Source: Marinomonas atlantica
Lineage (GTDB): Bacteria > Pseudomonadota > Gammaproteobacteria > Pseudomonadales > Marinomonadaceae
NCBI RefSeq assembly: GCF_001639725.1
Contig: NZ_LTAW01000001.1
Coordinates: 310,001 to 374,000 of the forward strand
Length of the DNA: 64,000 bases
Direction of reading: 5' to 3'
The notes beneath the pieces were generated by a model. The model saw only the letters and a program-made list of their open reading frames with translations. It was not told where the DNA came from and did not search any database. This document shows positions 17,522 to 26,934 of this stretch, piece by piece (positions within the stretch are counted from its first letter, which is position 1; each line of letters starts with the position of its first letter). The translations under genes were made by a program, and so were the position numbers.

Positions 17522-18738
17522 GCTGCCCCCTGTTGCCATTCTGGGAAGGGGTCTTCCATATTTTTCCAGACACTTTTGCCTTGCAACAACTCTTCTTCTG
17601 TTAGTAGGGCATCGTTGAGTGCTTGTGTCATGCTCTCTTGATCAAGGTTTTGACCAATGAAGACCAGCTCCTGTCGCATATCACCAAAAGGCTCATGCCA
17701 GCTTTCTTTGATCAGTGCTAATGATGCTTCGTCTTGTGGCCAATATTGTTTTGGCACTGCATGCCAAAACATACCTGCAAAACCGTACTGAGCAATGCCA
17801 CCTGCTTGGCTCCATTGCCCTGCAAACTCTGGGCGCGACGCTAACCAAAAGTACCCTTTTGAGCGAATCAGCTTACCGTACTGCTCTGTGCTGTGTAGAA
17901 AGTGGTGGAAGCGTTTAGGGTGAAACGGTTTGCGAGCGACAAAACTGAAACTGGCAATGCCATATTCTTCGGTTTCAGGCGTGTGCTCACCGCGCATTTC
18001 GGCAAGCCAACCGGGTGCTTGTTGGGCTTTCTCAAAGTCGAATAATCCAGTGCCTAGCAATTTATTAACAGGCGCTTGCCCACGTTCCATTGGAAGGATT
18101 TCAGCTAGGCTGTTTAAACTGCGAAGGATGGCTTTCAGCTCATTAAGCTCTGATTCATTTACCAAATCGATTTTGCTGATCAACAATAAGTCGGCAAACT
18201 CGACTTGATCAATCAGCAAGTCGGCGACGTTGCGCTCATCTTCGTCACCTAAGAACTCACTGGTTTCTTTCAGGCTTTTGGCGGTGTTGTAGTCCTTTAA
18301 GAAATTGACGGCATCCACTACGGTGACCATGGTATCGAGTGTTGCGATGTCCGATAGGCTAATGCCATCTTCATCGGCAAAGGTGAACGTCTCAGCCACG
18401 GGCAGCGGCTCCGAAATGCCTGTGGACTCGATGACAAGGTAATCAAACTTGTCAGCTTCGGCGAGCTTGCGTACTTCAATCAATAAATCTTCTCGCAAAG
18501 TGCAACAGATGCAGCCATTACTCATTTCGACCAGCTTTTCTTCGCCGCGATTAAGTGAGACTTCTTGTTCAATGAACGCGGCATCAATGTTGATTTCGCT
18601 CATGTCGTTGACGATCACGGCAATGCGCAAGCCATCACGATTATTGAGCAAGTGGCTGAGTAAGGTGGTTTTACCAGCGCCTAAAAAACCGGATAAGACG
18701 GTAACGGGCAGTCGTTTTAGTGTGGGGGATGTGGTCAT
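17518..18738 (-). CDS. COG0523 (CobW-like) GTPase, putative zinc metallochaperone
   Basis: A 406-residue G3E GTPase: Walker [12 protein letters not shown] (about 17-27), the metal-binding CxCC motif in [11 protein letters not shown] near 74-78, SKIDL for guanine recognition, and the CobW C-terminal domain. Members next to a Zur box act in zinc allocation under starvation (ZigA/ZagA group). A good Zur operator lies upstream and a DUF1826 gene overlaps the 3' end. The cobalamin-specific CobW role is unlikely because no cobalamin genes are near. Confidence 0.88.
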   Translation of the reverse strand: MTTSPTLKRLPVTVLSGFLGAGKTTLLSHLLNNRDGLRIAVIVNDMSEINIDAAFIEQEVSLNRGEEKLVEMSNGCICCTLREDLLIEVRKLAEADKFDYLVIESTGISEPLPVAETFTFADEDGISLSDIATLDTMVTVVDAVNFLKDYNTAKSLKETSEFLGDEDERNVADLLIDQVEFADLLLISKIDLVNESELNELKAILRSLNSLAEILPMERGQAPVNKLLGTGLFDFEKAQQAPGWLAEMRGEHTPETEEYGIASFSFVARKPFHPKRFHHFLHSTEQYGKLIRSKGYFWLASRPEFAGQWSQAGGIAQYGFAGMFWHAVPKQYWPQDEASLALIKESWHEPFGDMRQELVFIGQNLDQESMTQALNDALLTEEELLQGKSVWKNMEDPFPEWQQGAA

Positions 18739-18759
18739 TAGATTCTCTCCTGAATTTAT

Positions 18760-18782
18760 AAAACGTTATAACATAACATTTG
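18760..18782. promoter_or_regulatory. Zur box
   Basis: A 23-bp site centred on GTTATAACATAAC with A-rich left and ATTTG right flanks. It closely follows the gammaproteobacterial Zur consensus (GTTATANTATAAC core with GAAAT/ATTTC flanks). It lies 22 bp upstream of the GTPase start and about 100 bp before the divergent DUF2252 gene. Confidence 0.8.
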
Positions 18783-18883
18783 TTTTTGTTAAAGCGTGTT
18801 GCTTTCTTGTGTCATCCCTTAGACCTACGCATAAATTACTTTTACTATTGACCCCTTGGTTGGAGTTGAATGTGAGGTGACGT

Positions 18884-20206
18884 GTGTCTGAGCGAGAACA
18901 AGAACTGCTGCAAGTGATGACTCGGGTTGATGGCGTCACGCCAGGAACGGGCCTTAAGAAGCATACGAAAATGGCAACGAGTCCATTTGTTATGCTACGA
19001 GGGGCTTCCTCTGTGTTTTATCAAGATTTGGCCAGCCTGAACTACTGTTTGCCTGACGCATTAGAATCATGGCCACTGACGATGGTGATTGGCGACTGCC
19101 ATGTTTCTAACTTTGGCTTTTTTAGCGAAGAGGGCTCCCATGGGGATGAGGTTATTTTCGCGCCGAATGATTTTGATGATGCCTGTGTTGGGCATGCGGG
19201 CTGGGATCTACTTCGGTATGGCGTGAGCTTGTTATTGTGTGCTGACCATTGCCAAGGTGCTTTGGAAGCGCGTTATCAGCTATTGGAGCCAATAGATAAA
19301 AGCAAAGTCATCGATCATGATAGTACACAGCGCGCATTGACGGCTTTTTGGCAAAGTTATCGCGACACCTGCCAACGTCTACTGGATAAAGAAATCGATT
19401 ATCGTTATGTCTTACAAGATTTTGCAGATGAGCATGTATTGTATAAAGCCGAGCAAAAGGCTCGTAAGCGCCAAGCTGGTGGCATCGATTTCTCAAGCAA
19501 AAGTTCTCTAGCGAAAGCGGTTGATCTCGACGCTCGTCCATTGGTTTTCAAAGAGGATGCGGAAAAGTTTAAAGCAGTGGACGGCAATACCTATCGCACT
19601 ATTGAAAAGGTTTTTTCACCTTATGTGGACGATCATATTCTCGATATCGTCGAGCGTATTGGTGCTGGAACGGGTTCCGTCAACATGAAACGGTATTATC
19701 TATTGGTTGGGCCAGAGACGATTTCCACAGAAGAGGACATTACACTGTGTCATCTTGTTGAAGTGAAAAAGCAGCGGGCCGCCGCAGCGCTGTTTGAATA
19801 CCAAGATTTAAGTTTAATGAATTTATTATCGCCTGCGCATTTGACCGTTAACTGTCAGCGCCGCATGCAGCGCAATCCAGATCTGGTATTGGACGATGTG
19901 AACTGGCGTAAGGCGCATTGGTTGGTTCGTTCACGACATCATGCACGAGTGGGGATCGACCCAGAAGACATTGCGTGTGGTAAGCGTGCAACAAAAGGCG
20001 GCTACGAAGAGTATGCTGTTGCCTGTGGCACAGCGTTAGCGTTAGCCCATAGTCGTTTCGATCGGCGCTCTATGCGCTTTGAACAAGTCGTAGTGAATAC
20101 CTCCGATGATGCTTGGTTGGCGTTGGAAGCACTGCAGCATGATTATGCCCAGCAAGTGATCGAAGATTGGCGATGGTTAGCACAGCTGGAGTCTTTAGCG
20201 GAGTAA
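18884..20206 (+). CDS. DUF2252 family protein
   Basis: A 440-residue soluble protein of the DUF2252 family, which has a distant protein-kinase-like fold. Visible motifs: GDCHVSNFGFF and APNDFDDACVGHAGWDLLRYGVSLLL in the N-terminal half, typical of the family, then a helical C-terminal half. Function is not established. Start is a GTG preceded by GAGGTGA. It diverges from the Zur-controlled GTPase, so it might respond to zinc too, but the operator sits closer to the GTPase. It converges with the HD-GYP gene without a clear terminator. Confidence 0.82.
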   Translation: MSEREQELLQVMTRVDGVTPGTGLKKHTKMATSPFVMLRGASSVFYQDLASLNYCLPDALESWPLTMVIGDCHVSNFGFFSEEGSHGDEVIFAPNDFDDACVGHAGWDLLRYGVSLLLCADHCQGALEARYQLLEPIDKSKVIDHDSTQRALTAFWQSYRDTCQRLLDKEIDYRYVLQDFADEHVLYKAEQKARKRQAGGIDFSSKSSLAKAVDLDARPLVFKEDAEKFKAVDGNTYRTIEKVFSPYVDDHILDIVERIGAGTGSVNMKRYYLLVGPETISTEEDITLCHLVEVKKQRAAAALFEYQDLSLMNLLSPAHLTVNCQRRMQRNPDLVLDDVNWRKAHWLVRSRHHARVGIDPEDIACGKRATKGGYEEYAVACGTALALAHSRFDRRSMRFEQVVVNTSDDAWLALEALQHDYAQQVIEDWRWLAQLESLAE

Positions 20207-20228
20207 TGCCAATATGAGACAGCGCTTT

Positions 20229-23108
20229 TTAGCTCTTTGTGATTTCCGCCCAACTGAATAACTGCTGATGATCAACCGTGTCTATTTGCTCTGTTTTAAG
20301 AAACGTTTTTGCGTAAGTGAGGTAGGTTTCAGTCTCGACAAACAACTTAAATAAGGGGCCATCTAGGTGTTCATCGCGCACCATAAAGGCCAGTATTTTG
20401 AGAGATTCAGAGACGGTCTTGCCAACTTTATAAGGCCGATCCGACGCGGTTAATGCTTCAAAGACATCGGCAATGGCTAAAATACGATCTTGTACGCTTA
20501 ATTGTTTTGCACTGAGCTTTCTAGGATAACCACTTCCGTTGAGCTGTTCATGATGATTACTGGCGATGTTAGGTACATTCTTTAATTCTTCTGGAAACGG
20601 CAGGGATGACAGCATCTTAAAGGTCTGTACCATGTGGTCTTTAATGATAAAGCGTTCTTCTTTCGTCAACGTGCCGCGCTGAACACTTAAGTTATAAAGT
20701 TCCCCTTTGTTGAATGCCTGTTCTGGTAGATCCATATCGAAGCCCCAGATATTGTCTGAGTTATGAGCTTCGACTGCAGGTTTACGATCTCCCCATTGTT
20801 CTATGTGCTCAATCTTGTCAACTAACAAAGCCTCTTGCACTGGCAGCTGTTCTGGTGTGTTAGGAATTTGATATTGCTCGTCCTGAGATATACCAACACG
20901 GTTACTAAAATGACGTGTCCAAGTTTGGTTGGCGATACTTTGCAATCGGTCTAGGTCCTCTTGATCCATAGACTCGCTGCCAATATTGGTGTTGGCGATA
21001 AAGGTAAAGTCTTCTAGCAGGCGCTGCTGTTGAAAGTGTTTTCTTTGCGCCAGATATTCCTGATCTTCACCAGCAAGTTGTCCTGTCAGATAGGCAATCT
21101 CAGCATCGCGCCAAAGTACTTCAAAACGCGTTCTAACTTCATGTATACGGTTATAGATGGTTTCTAATTTAGTGGCCTTATCTACGACATGAACTGGGCT
21201 AGTGATTTTGCCACAATCGTGTAGCCAAGCTGCAATATGGAACTCTCGGCGTTCGTATTCGTTCATTTGAAAGTGAGCCAGCGCATCTGACTGTGATCGA
21301 ACCGCCTCGTCAGCCAGCATTTCAGCCAGCTCAGGCACACGTTCACAATGACCACTGGTGTATGGCGACTTTGCATCAATTGCATCAGCAAGCAAACGAA
21401 TAATACCGTCCAGTAGTGCTTGTTGGGCTTCAAATTGTTTGTGGGTGGTGATCGCCGTGGCGGCTGCACCAGAGACTTCAGACATGAAGTTATGAAATGC
21501 CTCATGATCAATGCTTGAATCTTTTGGGAGTTGAAGAACTAATACGCCAAGAATCGATTCATCTCTATCAATTAACGGTGTTAGAAATAGGCCTTTATCT
21601 TTAGCTTTTAAGGTCGTAATTAATTCAGGAAGCAGGCTGTCCCATGTCTGGCTGTGGCATTCGATCAGGTCAGGGATCGATAGATTACCTTTAGAAGCAA
21701 TCTTTAATGTTAGCTCGTTCTGATTAAATAAATACACCGCTCCAGCGCTTGAAGAGGTGATTGCAATCAAATGGTTTGACACCTGCGCAAGCATACTCTC
21801 TAAATCCGGTTGATGTGCTAGTTTGTGGGAGATGGATTGAAAACTATGGATGGTTAGAGCCATGTGATCGGTGAGAGAGGAAAGCACATTAATCTCTTTC
21901 ACAGAAGAATGGATCGCAATTTTGCGATTGAAGTCGAAAGAAGCGAGTTTGCTCACCTCTTGAGAAAGTTGTTGCAAAGGCTTCGAAATAGAACGGCCGA
22001 CTAACAGCCCGAAAAACACCAAGATGAAGATAGCGCTCGCCGATAGTAGTAGTTGATTGATCAAGTGTTTATTGACGTCTCTTAGCAGTTCCGCTTCTGG
22101 AGTGGCATAAAGCAGAAGCCAGTCTTGATTGCTAAAGCTGTCTATCGGCAGCGTCATGCCGTACCAAGTATGTTCATTCACACTAAACTCTTCCAGATTA
22201 TGTTGTGCCTTATCTAGTGTGATCAGCTGAGCGAAAGCTTTGTTGGGTAAATCTGATACGCTTTTTAAAGTGGGCTTGTTTAAATTATCGTACTCGACAA
22301 GGGGGATGTCTGGGTTGCTGTGGCCCAATATTAAATGGCTTTTATTGACCAGCGCCATTTGTACAACGTTGGAGGGCTGTAAACGTTTCATGAAGCTTGA
22401 TAGGTCATTGATTGAGGCATCTACACCAACAATGGCTTTGGCATTTTGATTACGTATGGCAAGTGATGCACCGATTTCTTCAGTAGTATAAAAAGCGTAA
22501 GGTGGTGTAAGAATCAGTCCATTAGATTTTTGAGCGTCCTGAAACCAAGGCCGCTTACGGGGATCATAAGCATAATCCTTTGACGCAAGAGCAAAACCTA
22601 AGGAGTTGAGTTGTTTGTCGAAAAACTCCCAGCGAGTTTCGGTGATAATGCCAGCAGCATTGCGGTCGATTGCTTGTAATAAATAGTTTGCCTTGTCAGG
22701 TGCTGAGAGAATTTGTTTGGCGCGCGAGTTTTTTAGCGACCGTAAGAGAAAGAAGTCGCCATCGTCATAGCCAACGTACACTGAGCTCAAAATTGGGTTC
22801 ATTTCCATCATACTGGCTAGCAGTGGAATGCGAGAGAGACGTTGGTCTAAGGTTGTTTGATTCACGATGGCATCATGATTAAGCAGGATGACGCTTTGTT
22901 CCGCAGTTTGGGTAACATATTCGATCTGTTGCTCAAGTGAAAGAGTCGACTGTTTGACATTAATTTCGACTTGGTCTGTTAAAGAAGAGCGCGAATAAAG
23001 ATAAGAGAACAGAGTTAATGCCGCAGCCAGCATCAGCATACTGATGATAATGCTGCCACTGAATAAAACTTTGATAGGAATGCCTGATTCCTTGCGGTGC
23101 TGGTTCAT
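20229..23108 (-). CDS. Membrane HD-GYP phosphodiesterase with periplasmic sensor, HAMP and GAF domains
   Basis: A 959-residue inner-membrane signalling protein, likely hydrolysing cyclic di-GMP. Order: helix about 12-34, dCACHE-like periplasmic sensor to about 345, second helix about 352-377, HAMP to about 430, GAF about 445-580, then HD-GYP. The metal dyad is H630-D631 in HDCGK and the NGSGYP loop is near 859. About 100 extra residues separate the two compared with compact HD-GYP domains. I chose the ATG with AAGGGA before it; a GTG 45 bp upstream is less likely. The sensed ligand is unknown. Confidence 0.85.
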   Translation of the reverse strand: MNQHRKESGIPIKVLFSGSIIISMLMLAAALTLFSYLYSRSSLTDQVEINVKQSTLSLEQQIEYVTQTAEQSVILLNHDAIVNQTTLDQRLSRIPLLASMMEMNPILSSVYVGYDDGDFFLLRSLKNSRAKQILSAPDKANYLLQAIDRNAAGIITETRWEFFDKQLNSLGFALASKDYAYDPRKRPWFQDAQKSNGLILTPPYAFYTTEEIGASLAIRNQNAKAIVGVDASINDLSSFMKRLQPSNVVQMALVNKSHLILGHSNPDIPLVEYDNLNKPTLKSVSDLPNKAFAQLITLDKAQHNLEEFSVNEHTWYGMTLPIDSFSNQDWLLLYATPEAELLRDVNKHLINQLLLSASAIFILVFFGLLVGRSISKPLQQLSQEVSKLASFDFNRKIAIHSSVKEINVLSSLTDHMALTIHSFQSISHKLAHQPDLESMLAQVSNHLIAITSSSAGAVYLFNQNELTLKIASKGNLSIPDLIECHSQTWDSLLPELITTLKAKDKGLFLTPLIDRDESILGVLVLQLPKDSSIDHEAFHNFMSEVSGAAATAITTHKQFEAQQALLDGIIRLLADAIDAKSPYTSGHCERVPELAEMLADEAVRSQSDALAHFQMNEYERREFHIAAWLHDCGKITSPVHVVDKATKLETIYNRIHEVRTRFEVLWRDAEIAYLTGQLAGEDQEYLAQRKHFQQQRLLEDFTFIANTNIGSESMDQEDLDRLQSIANQTWTRHFSNRVGISQDEQYQIPNTPEQLPVQEALLVDKIEHIEQWGDRKPAVEAHNSDNIWGFDMDLPEQAFNKGELYNLSVQRGTLTKEERFIIKDHMVQTFKMLSSLPFPEELKNVPNIASNHHEQLNGSGYPRKLSAKQLSVQDRILAIADVFEALTASDRPYKVGKTVSESLKILAFMVRDEHLDGPLFKLFVETETYLTYAKTFLKTEQIDTVDHQQLFSWAEITKS

Positions 23109-23268
23109 CCATGTATCCCTTGGAAAGGCTAAAATACAAATAGCGATCGCCACAGTAGCTTTTTAGTATTGTCGACAGTTCAGCAATATACAAGAGGTAC
23201 ATGCTCGAACTAGTGCATTCTCAGCACATAAAAAGGGAAAAGGCGTGTTGAGTTATGATTTTTAATGA

Positions 23269-23298
23269 AAAGCCTGTAGAGGTATGAATACAGGCTTT
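23269..23298 (-). terminator. Terminator after the DsbA-like gene
   Basis: AAAGCCTGTA (23269-23278) pairs with TACAGGCTTT (23289-23298). On the minus strand it follows the stop at 23321 by about 22 bp and is succeeded by a short T-rich run. Confidence 0.65.
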
Positions 23299-23320
23299 CG
23301 ATTCAAGCTAATAAGACGGA

Positions 23321-24013
23321 CTACTGCTCCATATCTGGTGGTAGCTGACCTGATAACGCGGCTTGAATAGTACTTACCAGTTGTATAAAACCCTCTCCAC
23401 CTTGATATAGATCTGCACCGGAGAAAATATAATTCTGACCTTCATCATTAGTCATGATCAATTGCGGAACACCGCCTGACCCTGGCAAGCGGCTTAAAAG
23501 CTGGCTAGCTTGTTGAACCATTTGATCGGCTTGCTGTTGCAGTGGACTGTCATTCTGCAGAGCTTGTTCAAGCATGTCTGCGTCGATGGAAATGCCTTGG
23601 TTCGCAGCCACTCCTGTAGCAATGCTCACAACAGCAGGCACTTCAGAGGTATCGATACCATCGACATAACGACGTAATTGCGTCTCATGCAGAAACAGTC
23701 CTGCTAACCCTAATTTCTGTGACTCAAGAAAAATGGATGCCTGTGTCAGCGCGCGTGATGAAAATACGCCATCTGGTTTTTTCAGTACGTTATCAAAGTA
23801 AGCATCAGAAAACTCTTGGCTAGACAGAGATTGAATCCGCAGGTCATTGGATTTTGCATGCTCTGCAATGTCGCTGGTCGGGCGGGCTTTGTAAAAAAGT
23901 CCTACGGGCGCCATTGCGATATTTCCTAGATCTGCTTCACGCAAAGCTTTAATAGCAGGTGCGGCGGCATAACACCAGCCACACAATGGATCGAATAGAT
24001 AAGTAAAAGTCAT
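23321..24013 (-). CDS. DsbA-family (FrnE-like) thioredoxin-fold protein
   Basis: A 230-residue protein of the DsbA superfamily. C11-G-W-C14 sits after the first strand, as in cytoplasmic FrnE-like oxidoreductases, then a long helical insert and GGVPQLI, the cis-Pro segment. No signal peptide is present, so it probably acts in the cytoplasm. It lies downstream of dddR but each is bounded by its own terminator. A link to DMSP metabolism is not shown. Partner or substrate is unknown. Confidence 0.82.
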   Translation of the reverse strand: MTFTYLFDPLCGWCYAAAPAIKALREADLGNIAMAPVGLFYKARPTSDIAEHAKSNDLRIQSLSSQEFSDAYFDNVLKKPDGVFSSRALTQASIFLESQKLGLAGLFLHETQLRRYVDGIDTSEVPAVVSIATGVAANQGISIDADMLEQALQNDSPLQQQADQMVQQASQLLSRLPGSGGVPQLIMTNDEGQNYIFSGADLYQGGEGFIQLVSTIQAALSGQLPPDMEQ

Positions 24014-24127
24014 AATTGACAGTCCAAATGGTCCTAAGGTCTCAACATAAAACGAACGATAAGACTTTAAAAGTGCTTTGCCGTCCAGAAGAAAGGATGG
24101 TCGTTAGAGTCGTGATTCTTGTAAAAG

Positions 24128-24169
24128 CCTGAAAAGAGATCAAAAAATGGTGCTTGATCTCTTTTCAGG
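24128..24169 (-). terminator. Terminator after dddR
   Basis: A 16-bp perfect stem, CCTGAAAAGAGATCAA (24128-24143) with its complement (24154-24169), and a 10-nt loop. On the minus strand it follows the LysR stop and leads into GCTTTTAC. Confidence 0.75.
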
Positions 24170-24203
24170 GCTGCGTCTTAATATTCGGTGCTACGGGGTT
24201 GGT

Positions 24204-25130
24204 TCAAAAGTTTACAGGGTACATGCTCGTCAGTTCAGTGATTTTTGCTTGCTCCGCTTCGTCGAGCAACCAAGCTCGGAATAATGCCGCATGAGGGTGC
24301 TCAAAGCCCTGGCTTGAGCTAATCAAATAGAATGCCTCACTGGTTGCAAGCTTTTGCTCGAAAGGAGCGATCAGCTGACTGGTTGTGATCATTTCTTTAA
24401 TTAAAGAGCTTCTTCCTAATGCAATCCCTTCGCCTGATTTAGCCAACTCCAATGCTGAAATTAAGGTATCAAAATGAATGCCTTGAGACGAGTCAATATG
24501 CTGAAAACCTGTTTTGTTTAACCAGTATCCCCAACCTTCATTGTAACCATCCACGTGTAACAAGGTATGCTCGGAAAGTTGATTTGGGGTGTTTAGTGGC
24601 GTAGCAGTATTCAAAAGAGTAGGGCTACAAACTGGAACAAGATGGTCCCAAGTGAGTCTGTGATAATTCACACCAGACCAGTCCCCCATCCCGTAGCGAA
24701 TTTCCATGTCCGATTCTTTATCAAGGTTTTCTACCCAAATATTGGTCGGTAGTCGTAACTTGACTTCAGGGTGAAGTTTTCTAAAACGACCGAGTCGAGG
24801 AGCTAACCAGGTTGTAAAAAAAATCAAGCTGGAGCGAATTGTTAGCGGTCGAGTTTGGCCTTGACCAAACAGTTCATCGGTTACCTCCGCTAAGCGCTCA
24901 ATAGATTCATGAACGATGGGAATATAAGCTCGCCCGGATTTAGTCAATTCCAAGCCTCTTGGTAAACGTTTAAACAGCACAGTGCCTAATTGTGCTTCTA
25001 ATCCTTTTATTTGTTGGCTGACTGCCGCTTGGGTCATATTGAGTTCGTGAGCTGCCTGTGTAAAGTTCAGGTAGCGTGCTGAAACTTCAAATGACCTAAG
25101 CCAATTAAGGGGAGGAAGTTTTTTTTTCAT
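24204..25130 (-). CDS. dddR: LysR-family regulator of the DMSP cluster
   Basis: A 308-residue GcvA-like LysR protein. The N-terminal helix-turn-helix contains FTQAAHELNMTQAAVSQQIKG, followed by the co-inducer domain. I chose the ATG with AGAAG before it over one 39 bp upstream. It is on the same strand as dddBC but is separated from dddC by a terminator, so it has its own promoter. In Marinomonas a LysR regulator, DddR, activates dddD in response to DMSP. The symbol here rests on position and family. Confidence 0.78.
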   Translation of the reverse strand: MKKKLPPLNWLRSFEVSARYLNFTQAAHELNMTQAAVSQQIKGLEAQLGTVLFKRLPRGLELTKSGRAYIPIVHESIERLAEVTDELFGQGQTRPLTIRSSLIFFTTWLAPRLGRFRKLHPEVKLRLPTNIWVENLDKESDMEIRYGMGDWSGVNYHRLTWDHLVPVCSPTLLNTATPLNTPNQLSEHTLLHVDGYNEGWGYWLNKTGFQHIDSSQGIHFDTLISALELAKSGEGIALGRSSLIKEMITTSQLIAPFEQKLATSEAFYLISSSQGFEHPHAALFRAWLLDEAEQAKITELTSMYPVNF

Positions 25131-25321
25131 TTTTATTCTTCTGAAGTTTATTGGTTCATGATCGAGCAAAAGTGCTCGTTACCAGTCATTTAAACTCTAA
25201 TAGGTAGATTTTGAATTATCAGCTTTTTTAACGTATTTATTACTAACTATTAACGCCATAGCAGCTCTCTAAAACGACTTCCTAGAATTAGAATAAACTT
25301 TCCCTATGACTGAATTAAAAC

Positions 25322-25356
25322 AAAAAAAATAGGCCAGTAAAAAAACTGGCCTATTT
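25322..25356 (-). terminator. Terminator after dddC
   Basis: AAATAGGCCAGT (25327-25338) pairs with ACTGGCCTATTT (25345-25356) around a six-A loop. Eight plus-strand A residues (25322-25329) give the minus-strand T tract. It separates dddBC from dddR. Confidence 0.85.
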
Positions 25357-25376
25357 AATTGTAGCTAATGCTTTAA

Positions 25377-26867
25377 TTAGCTTGGAAAGGCAAAAGACAC
25401 ACCTTCACGTACGCCACTGGAAGGCCAGCGCTGCGTGATGGTTTTACGCTTCGTGTAGAAACGCACACCATCTGGACCATACGCATGAAGATCGCCAAAC
25501 AAAGAGCGCTTCCAGCCACCAAAACTATGGTAAGCAACTGGTACAGGCAGTGGTACGTTGATGCCTACCATGCCCACTTGGATATGATTTGAGAAATAAC
25601 GCGCTGCTTCACCATCACGAGTAAAGATACAGGTACCATTACCGTATTCATGATCGTTAATAAGTTGCATCGCCTCTTCCATGGTGTTGACTCGTACGAC
25701 CTGCAGTACGGGGCCAAAAATTTCTTCTTTGTAGCTCTGCATCTCAGCGGTTACACCATCAATGAGTGTCGCGCCAACAAAGAATCCATTTTCATAGCCT
25801 GAAATGTTTGGCTCGCGACCGTCGACCACAACTTTAGCGCCATCCGCTTCAGCGCTGTTAATGTAGCCCACAACTTTCTGTTGATGATCACGAGTGATGA
25901 CAGGGCCAAAATCATTCGTTTTGTCGCTGTACTCACCCACCGTTAAGTTTTTCATAGCAGTTTGCATTTTTGCAACTAAGGCATCGGCTGCCTCTTCCCC
26001 TACGGCTACGGCAACCGATAGTGCCATGCAGCGCTCACCAGATGAACCAAACGCCGCACCTAGCAGTTGGTTAACAGCATTGTCCATATCTGCATCAGGC
26101 ATCACAATGGCATGGTTTTTAGCGCCTCCCAATGCTTGGCAACGTTTGCCATTGGCACTGGCCGTCGCATAAATATATTCAGCAATTGGGGTTGAGCCGA
26201 CAAAGCTCACGGCTTTAATTCGATCATCCGTCAGTAACACATCCACCGCTTCTTTATCACCATTGACTACGTTTAGCACGCCTTCTGGCAAGCCTGCTTC
26301 CTGTAGTAACTGAGCAATATAAAGTGTTGAGCTAGGGTCACGTTCTGAAGGTTTTAGAATAAAGGTGTTACCGCACACAATTGCAAGCGGGAACATCCAC
26401 ATCGGCACCATCGCAGGGAAGTTAAAAGGGGTGATACCGGCGACGACACCAAGGGGCTGGAATTCGCTCCAAGAGTCGATGTTTGGTCCGACATTTTTAC
26501 TGAACTCACCTTTTAGAAGTTCTGGTGCGCCACAAGCGTATTCTACATTTTCAATGCCTCGTTGCAGCTCACCCGCTGCGTCATGGCAAATTTTACCGTG
26601 CTCTTCACCGATCATTTGGCAAATCTTATCGCTGTTTTGCTCAAGTAGCTCTTTAAAGCGGAACATCACTCGGGCACGTTTCAGCGGTGGCGTATCGCGC
26701 CACGCAGGGAAAGCGGCTTGCGCTGCAGCAATAGCGTCTTCAACTGTTTCTTTTGGTGCTAAGGCAACTTGTTTTGAAACCTCTCCAGTCGCAGGGTTGT
26801 AGACATCTTGCATGCGCTGTGAAGTGGTCACTAGTTGACCATTGATTAGGTGTCCGATGGTGTTCAT
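25377..26867 (-). CDS. dddC: CoA-acylating (methyl)malonate-semialdehyde dehydrogenase, DMSP pathway
   Basis: A 496-residue aldehyde dehydrogenase of the MmsA/IolA type, which converts malonate semialdehyde plus CoA and NAD+ to acetyl-CoA, CO2 and NADH. Key residues: N149 in TPFNFP and the catalytic C280 in SSGERCMAL; the PMWMFPLAIVCGNTF stretch is typical of the MMSDH class. Placement after the iron alcohol dehydrogenase and next to dddD fits DddC, the last step in turning the C3 product of DMSP into acetyl-CoA. A valine-pathway MmsA role is the alternative but no mmsB neighbour is present. Confidence 0.88.
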   Translation of the reverse strand: MNTIGHLINGQLVTTSQRMQDVYNPATGEVSKQVALAPKETVEDAIAAAQAAFPAWRDTPPLKRARVMFRFKELLEQNSDKICQMIGEEHGKICHDAAGELQRGIENVEYACGAPELLKGEFSKNVGPNIDSWSEFQPLGVVAGITPFNFPAMVPMWMFPLAIVCGNTFILKPSERDPSSTLYIAQLLQEAGLPEGVLNVVNGDKEAVDVLLTDDRIKAVSFVGSTPIAEYIYATASANGKRCQALGGAKNHAIVMPDADMDNAVNQLLGAAFGSSGERCMALSVAVAVGEEAADALVAKMQTAMKNLTVGEYSDKTNDFGPVITRDHQQKVVGYINSAEADGAKVVVDGREPNISGYENGFFVGATLIDGVTAEMQSYKEEIFGPVLQVVRVNTMEEAMQLINDHEYGNGTCIFTRDGEAARYFSNHIQVGMVGINVPLPVPVAYHSFGGWKRSLFGDLHAYGPDGVRFYTKRKTITQRWPSSGVREGVSFAFPS

Positions 26868-26934
26868 TGTGTTTCCTCAAATATTGTTAGCATGGTACTA
26901 AGTTATATCGGTGATGACGGGGTTTTGTTATCAC

